Shown in pieces: positions 24,655-27,018 of a stretch of DNA of 27,018 nucleotides. The notes beneath the pieces were generated by a model, which saw nothing but the letters and a program-made list of their open reading frames with translations, was not told where the DNA came from and ran no database searches. The position numbers and the translations under genes were made by a program. The DNA is taken from positions 1-27,018 of the forward strand of contig JABZGR010000027.1 of the NCBI GenBank assembly GCA_015259125.1. Reading direction: 5' to 3'. This stretch comes from Alloprevotella tannerae. Lineage in GTDB: Bacteria; Bacteroidota; Bacteroidia; Bacteroidales; Bacteroidaceae. The stretch's first letter is position 1, and every line of letters begins with the position of its first letter.

Positions 24655-24673
24655 GGGGAGGGTCGGGGTGGGG
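24655..24673 (+). other. G-quadruplex motif next to the adhesin stop codon
   Basis: GGGGAGGGTCGGGGTGGGG: four G-runs of 4, 3, 4 and 4 with loops of 1, 2 and 1 bases. It is on the plus strand, the template strand for the adhesin gene, 9 bases beyond its stop codon. Short loops predict a stable quadruplex. Confidence 0.7.
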
Positions 24674-24682
24674 CTTTTAGGA

Positions 24683-26293
24683 CTACTCGAACTTGCCGAC
24701 CCTGAACCCGCGGTCGCGGTCGTAGCTGGCCACGCTGGCGGCACCACTGTTGACGTCCAGGTAGTACGCGCCGTTGATGCGCCACGGGTCAGCACTAGAC
24801 GACCAATAGTTGCCGCCGTAGCCAAGGCCGTTCACCTGACCAGAGTAGTAGGAAGCCAAGCCGGGCAGGTAGAAGTAATTACCTGCATCGGCGGCGGAAG
24901 GGAGGCCAGAGTGGTGGATACTACTGCTGAAGTTGTGATAGTTCTTGAATGTTGTACGCAAGTCGGTTGTACCATCGGCAGATTTCTCGGTGTTGTAATG
25001 ACCCTCTGCAATTAGAACGGACTTCTTCTTTAACCACATACCACCTATATATAAATGACCCATAGTTGTCCATAACTCATAGTCATCCCAACGGGGATCG
25101 CCGTACATGCAATACCAAGACAGCACGTTAGCGTTGGGAAGGTCTTTACATGAGTGGATAGCGGAGTTGCTTATGCCGTAACCTGGGTAACTTGTGTTAT
25201 AGTAACGAGCGTCAGTGTTGCTCTGGGGGTAGTTGCCTGCTGGCTGACCAACATATGTTGGTTGACCTACGCCTGCTGGCAAGTTCTTTGTCCATTCGAA
25301 TCCCTTCCAATATTGTTCCTGAGCATCCCACATGTAATAATGGTCGCCATCGTAGTCGCGTATGTTAAGGTTGCCATCTATATCATAATAGTTATTCACG
25401 TCATAGTTAAAAGCTTTAAAAGCCTTTGTAACAGTACCTTCGATTCCTGTTGAAACATCCTTTAACCAATAACGTACCTTCAAGGTATGAGTGCCTGGTT
25501 TAATAACCATATAGGCTCCATTAACTGCTAAATTATCAGAAGCTGTTTTCAAAGGGAAACCGTTAGCATAAGCTCCACTGCCTTTGGTACTAAGAATTAT
25601 CTCCTTGTCAGCCTCTGCACCTGTACTGACACTTTGCAACGTGCCTGTACTTGCATTCAAGGTATAGGTGCTTGCAATGTCATTATCTGAACTTACTTCT
25701 ATCTTAGTTAAAGAGCAGTTCTGCAACAATGTGTTACTTACATAAGGGTGGAATACGAGGTAAGCCGCCTGATGCTCTAATTGGAAACTAAAAGCTTTTC
25801 CTCCTACGCTTCCTGTCGCAGTTGCAGTACCGTAGTCGCCAGATACACCAAAATGCTCAGTGTTATTTGGTGTTGACTGACTTTGAGCAGATGGAATAAC
25901 AACTTGGTTATTGCTACTGTTCTTACCGAAATAATAAACCTTATAACTGCTATGGTCTGTAAACTTGCCTGGAACTTTATATTTAAAAGATGCTACCTTA
26001 CCGGTTGGGGCGTTCGTACTTTTTCGCAACACGCCGTCGTCATCCTTTACGTAGATATAGTCGCCTGCCTCCCAATAGAAGTCACCGCTGTTGTAATTCA
26101 TTGACGTACGCGTCTTGTTCTCGCCACCTGCCACGAAGGTCGTTAAGTTCTTATTCCCCTCCTCATTTGGCTTTGCCGGGTCCTGAACCACGTCGTCCTT
26201 TGTACATGAAGCCAAAGCCAAGCCTAAGCTCAGCATGATGCCCAAAGACTTTATCCCTGATAAAAGGGACTGATGTTTCATTATCTGTTTCAT
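24683..26293 (-). CDS. Fimbrillin-like surface lipoprotein with FISUMP/C-type-lectin-like C-terminus
   Basis: A 536-residue predicted outer-surface adhesin. Signal peptide with lipobox LALASC (Cys30); a second ATG at 26281 would also serve. Residues about 45-315 resemble Mfa/fimbrillin-like domains (GGENKTRTSM, GDFYWEAGDYIYVKD). Residues about 325-536 resemble FISUMP/DUF1566-like C-type-lectin-fold domains, ending in YWSSSADPWRINGAYY, LDVNSG and DRGFRVGKFE. Base composition changes sharply within the gene: by hand count 102 of 160 bases are G or C at 24681-24840, but 56 of 180 in three middle 60-base lines (25381, 25501, 25681). The last codons are nearly all NNC or NNT. Together these suggest a mosaic 3' end. 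The 70-residue peptide gene precedes it by 54 bases. Ligand unknown. Confidence 0.8.
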   Translation of the reverse strand: MKQIMKHQSLLSGIKSLGIMLSLGLALASCTKDDVVQDPAKPNEEGNKNLTTFVAGGENKTRTSMNYNSGDFYWEAGDYIYVKDDDGVLRKSTNAPTGKVASFKYKVPGKFTDHSSYKVYYFGKNSSNNQVVIPSAQSQSTPNNTEHFGVSGDYGTATATGSVGGKAFSFQLEHQAAYLVFHPYVSNTLLQNCSLTKIEVSSDNDIASTYTLNASTGTLQSVSTGAEADKEIILSTKGSGAYANGFPLKTASDNLAVNGAYMVIKPGTHTLKVRYWLKDVSTGIEGTVTKAFKAFNYDVNNYYDIDGNLNIRDYDGDHYYMWDAQEQYWKGFEWTKNLPAGVGQPTYVGQPAGNYPQSNTDARYYNTSYPGYGISNSAIHSCKDLPNANVLSWYCMYGDPRWDDYELWTTMGHLYIGGMWLKKKSVLIAEGHYNTEKSADGTTDLRTTFKNYHNFSSSIHHSGLPSAADAGNYFYLPGLASYYSGQVNGLGYGGNYWSSSADPWRINGAYYLDVNSGAASVASYDRDRGFRVGKFE

Positions 26294-26347
26294 CTTTCTC
26301 TTTTCTTTGTTCGTTTTCTGCTCTTTGTTAATTAATCGCTTTAGAAA

Positions 26348-26560
26348 TTAATCGTCCCATGGTGATGAGCTGTCATCGTTAGCTTCATCATCACCCAATA
26401 AGCCGAAAGGCTTGGCCGGAGCTGAAGCTGAAGGACCGGTACCGTGATTTCCCTTCTTGTGCTGGCTCGGAAAAGACGTTTCCATGAGATGACTCATTCC
26501 GCTCATTTGGATTACCATGCAACGTGGTGCAGAATAAACCTTCTTTTCTTGTTTCTTCAT
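26348..26560 (-). CDS. Small acidic-tailed Bacteroidales peptide
   Basis: A 70-residue product beginning MKKQEKKVYSAPRCMVIQMSG and ending DDSSSPWDD. It has no signal peptide or membrane segment. The layout (basic start, YxAP motif, a SHLMETSF segment, a Gly/Ala/Pro-rich middle, acidic Asp/Trp tail) is like short uncharacterised proteins I know from Prevotella-type genomes, often near fimbrillin-like genes. It is 54 bases upstream of the adhesin on the same strand, so probably co-transcribed. The role is unknown: leader, regulator, or a ribosomally made peptide precursor are all possible. Confidence 0.65.
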   Translation of the reverse strand: MKKQEKKVYSAPRCMVIQMSGMSHLMETSFPSQHKKGNHGTGPSASAPAKPFGLLGDDEANDDSSSPWDD

Positions 26561-27018
26561 TTTTGTTTTGATTTTAATGGTTCACAAAATAAATCTTATG
26601 AATGAATGATTTGTGAATATTTGTAAGTCGTTTTTTTGCTTATCTTAATATTGCTTGCCATCTCCCTTTCTGCCTTATCTTGCCTCTCTTCCCTCTAAAT
26701 GGCAGGTAGCATTTCACTGCTGCCTGCCCGAGAAATCAACGAGAGGAAACAGACTATCATCAGAGAATTACACTGAATGATTGTGGTAAAATCAGTCGTT
26801 AAACGTTTCTTATTTTGCTTCCTTGCCGGTTCGCAAACGGGCACAAAAAAGCGAACAAAGGAAACTCCATGAAGTCCTTTGTTTACAGGGGTTACGGCAC
26901 GCTTCGCGCGCGCGTAGGATGGAAGAAAAAAAGTATGATTAGACGCTAGGTGCGCCTGTGTGTGTGTGTGTGTGTGTTAGCAAAATATCTGAAACCACCA
27001 AATATACAGCACTAAAAA
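26561..27018. other. Intergenic region with hairpin and TG microsatellite
   Basis: No gene is supported. GGCAGG-T-AGCA (26701-26711) pairs with TGCT-G-CCTGCC (26718-26728), 11 pairs including one G-U, loop 6, without a T-run. A (CG)5 run is at 26905-26914 and ten TG repeats at 26957-26976. I found no clear TAnnTTTG promoter for the peptide-adhesin pair. Confidence 0.5.
26957..26976. repeat. (TG)10 dinucleotide microsatellite
   Basis: Ten uninterrupted TG units, about 400 bases upstream of the peptide-adhesin pair and near the right edge. Long dinucleotide runs are uncommon in bacteria and can change length by slippage. Confidence 0.85.

Noticed and set aside
24683..26560. A complete diversity-generating retroelement
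   Set aside because: Only a possible target region is seen; no reverse transcriptase, accessory protein or template repeat lies in the window.

Overview
The window looks like a chromosomal segment of a Bacteroidales bacterium, probably close to Prevotellaceae. Reasons: the run ftsX - DUF3098 - uppP - truB - queA - folK; a DUF4292 lipoprotein; a NrdD/NrdG pair; a SpmA-SpmB fusion in an organism with no sporulation genes here; a fimbrillin-like lipoprotein; and several promoters of the Bacteroidota type (TTTG, about 20 bases, TAnnTTTG) with no clear Shine-Dalgarno sites. G+C is about half by eye. The assignment is inference; no rRNA or tRNA is visible. 

Layout. 1-616: a promoter pointing out of the left edge, then unexplained sequence. 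617-3055: secreted family 2 glycosidase, ending in a terminator. 3648-5965 (minus): M16 peptidase, Nudix hydrolase and thiol peroxidase, an apparent three-gene operon. 6407-11089 (plus): dut, a TPR lipoprotein, a DUF4292 lipoprotein and an EnvC-like coiled-coil protein with a metal-less LytM domain, closed by a strong terminator. 11894-17277 (plus): ftsX, DUF3098, uppP, truB, queA, folK, a GNAT acetyltransferase and an AraC-type regulator with a metal-binding-like N-terminus, tightly packed. 18632-21362: anaerobic ribonucleotide reductase nrdD and its activase nrdG. 21470-24313 (minus): a polysaccharide flippase and the SpmA/SpmB-like membrane protein. 24683-26560 (minus): a 70-residue peptide gene followed by a fimbrillin-like/FISUMP-like surface lipoprotein. 

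Much of the cell-envelope machinery sits together: UppP (lipid carrier recycling), an EnvC-like activator close to FtsX (cell division hydrolase control), two outer-membrane lipoproteins and a flippase. Nucleotide metabolism is represented by Dut, NrdD/NrdG and a Nudix enzyme; anaerobic lifestyle fits NrdD/NrdG plus thiol peroxidase. 

The most unusual material lies between genes. (1) Three intergenic elements of 88-89 bases, each exactly four degenerate units of 21-23 bases, lie about 6-8 kb apart; two have cores arranged so the element can fold on itself. (2) Immediately 3' of the adhesin there is a G-quadruplex motif, a small hairpin and a 24-base palindrome, while the last part of the adhesin gene is about 64% G+C against about 31% in its middle; this suggests a mosaic, possibly diversified C-terminal domain. 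(3) A stack of stem-loops follows the araC gene. (4) An ACATTATATA-type motif recurs in five intergenic places. No transposase, integrase, reverse transcriptase, Cas protein or CRISPR array was found.
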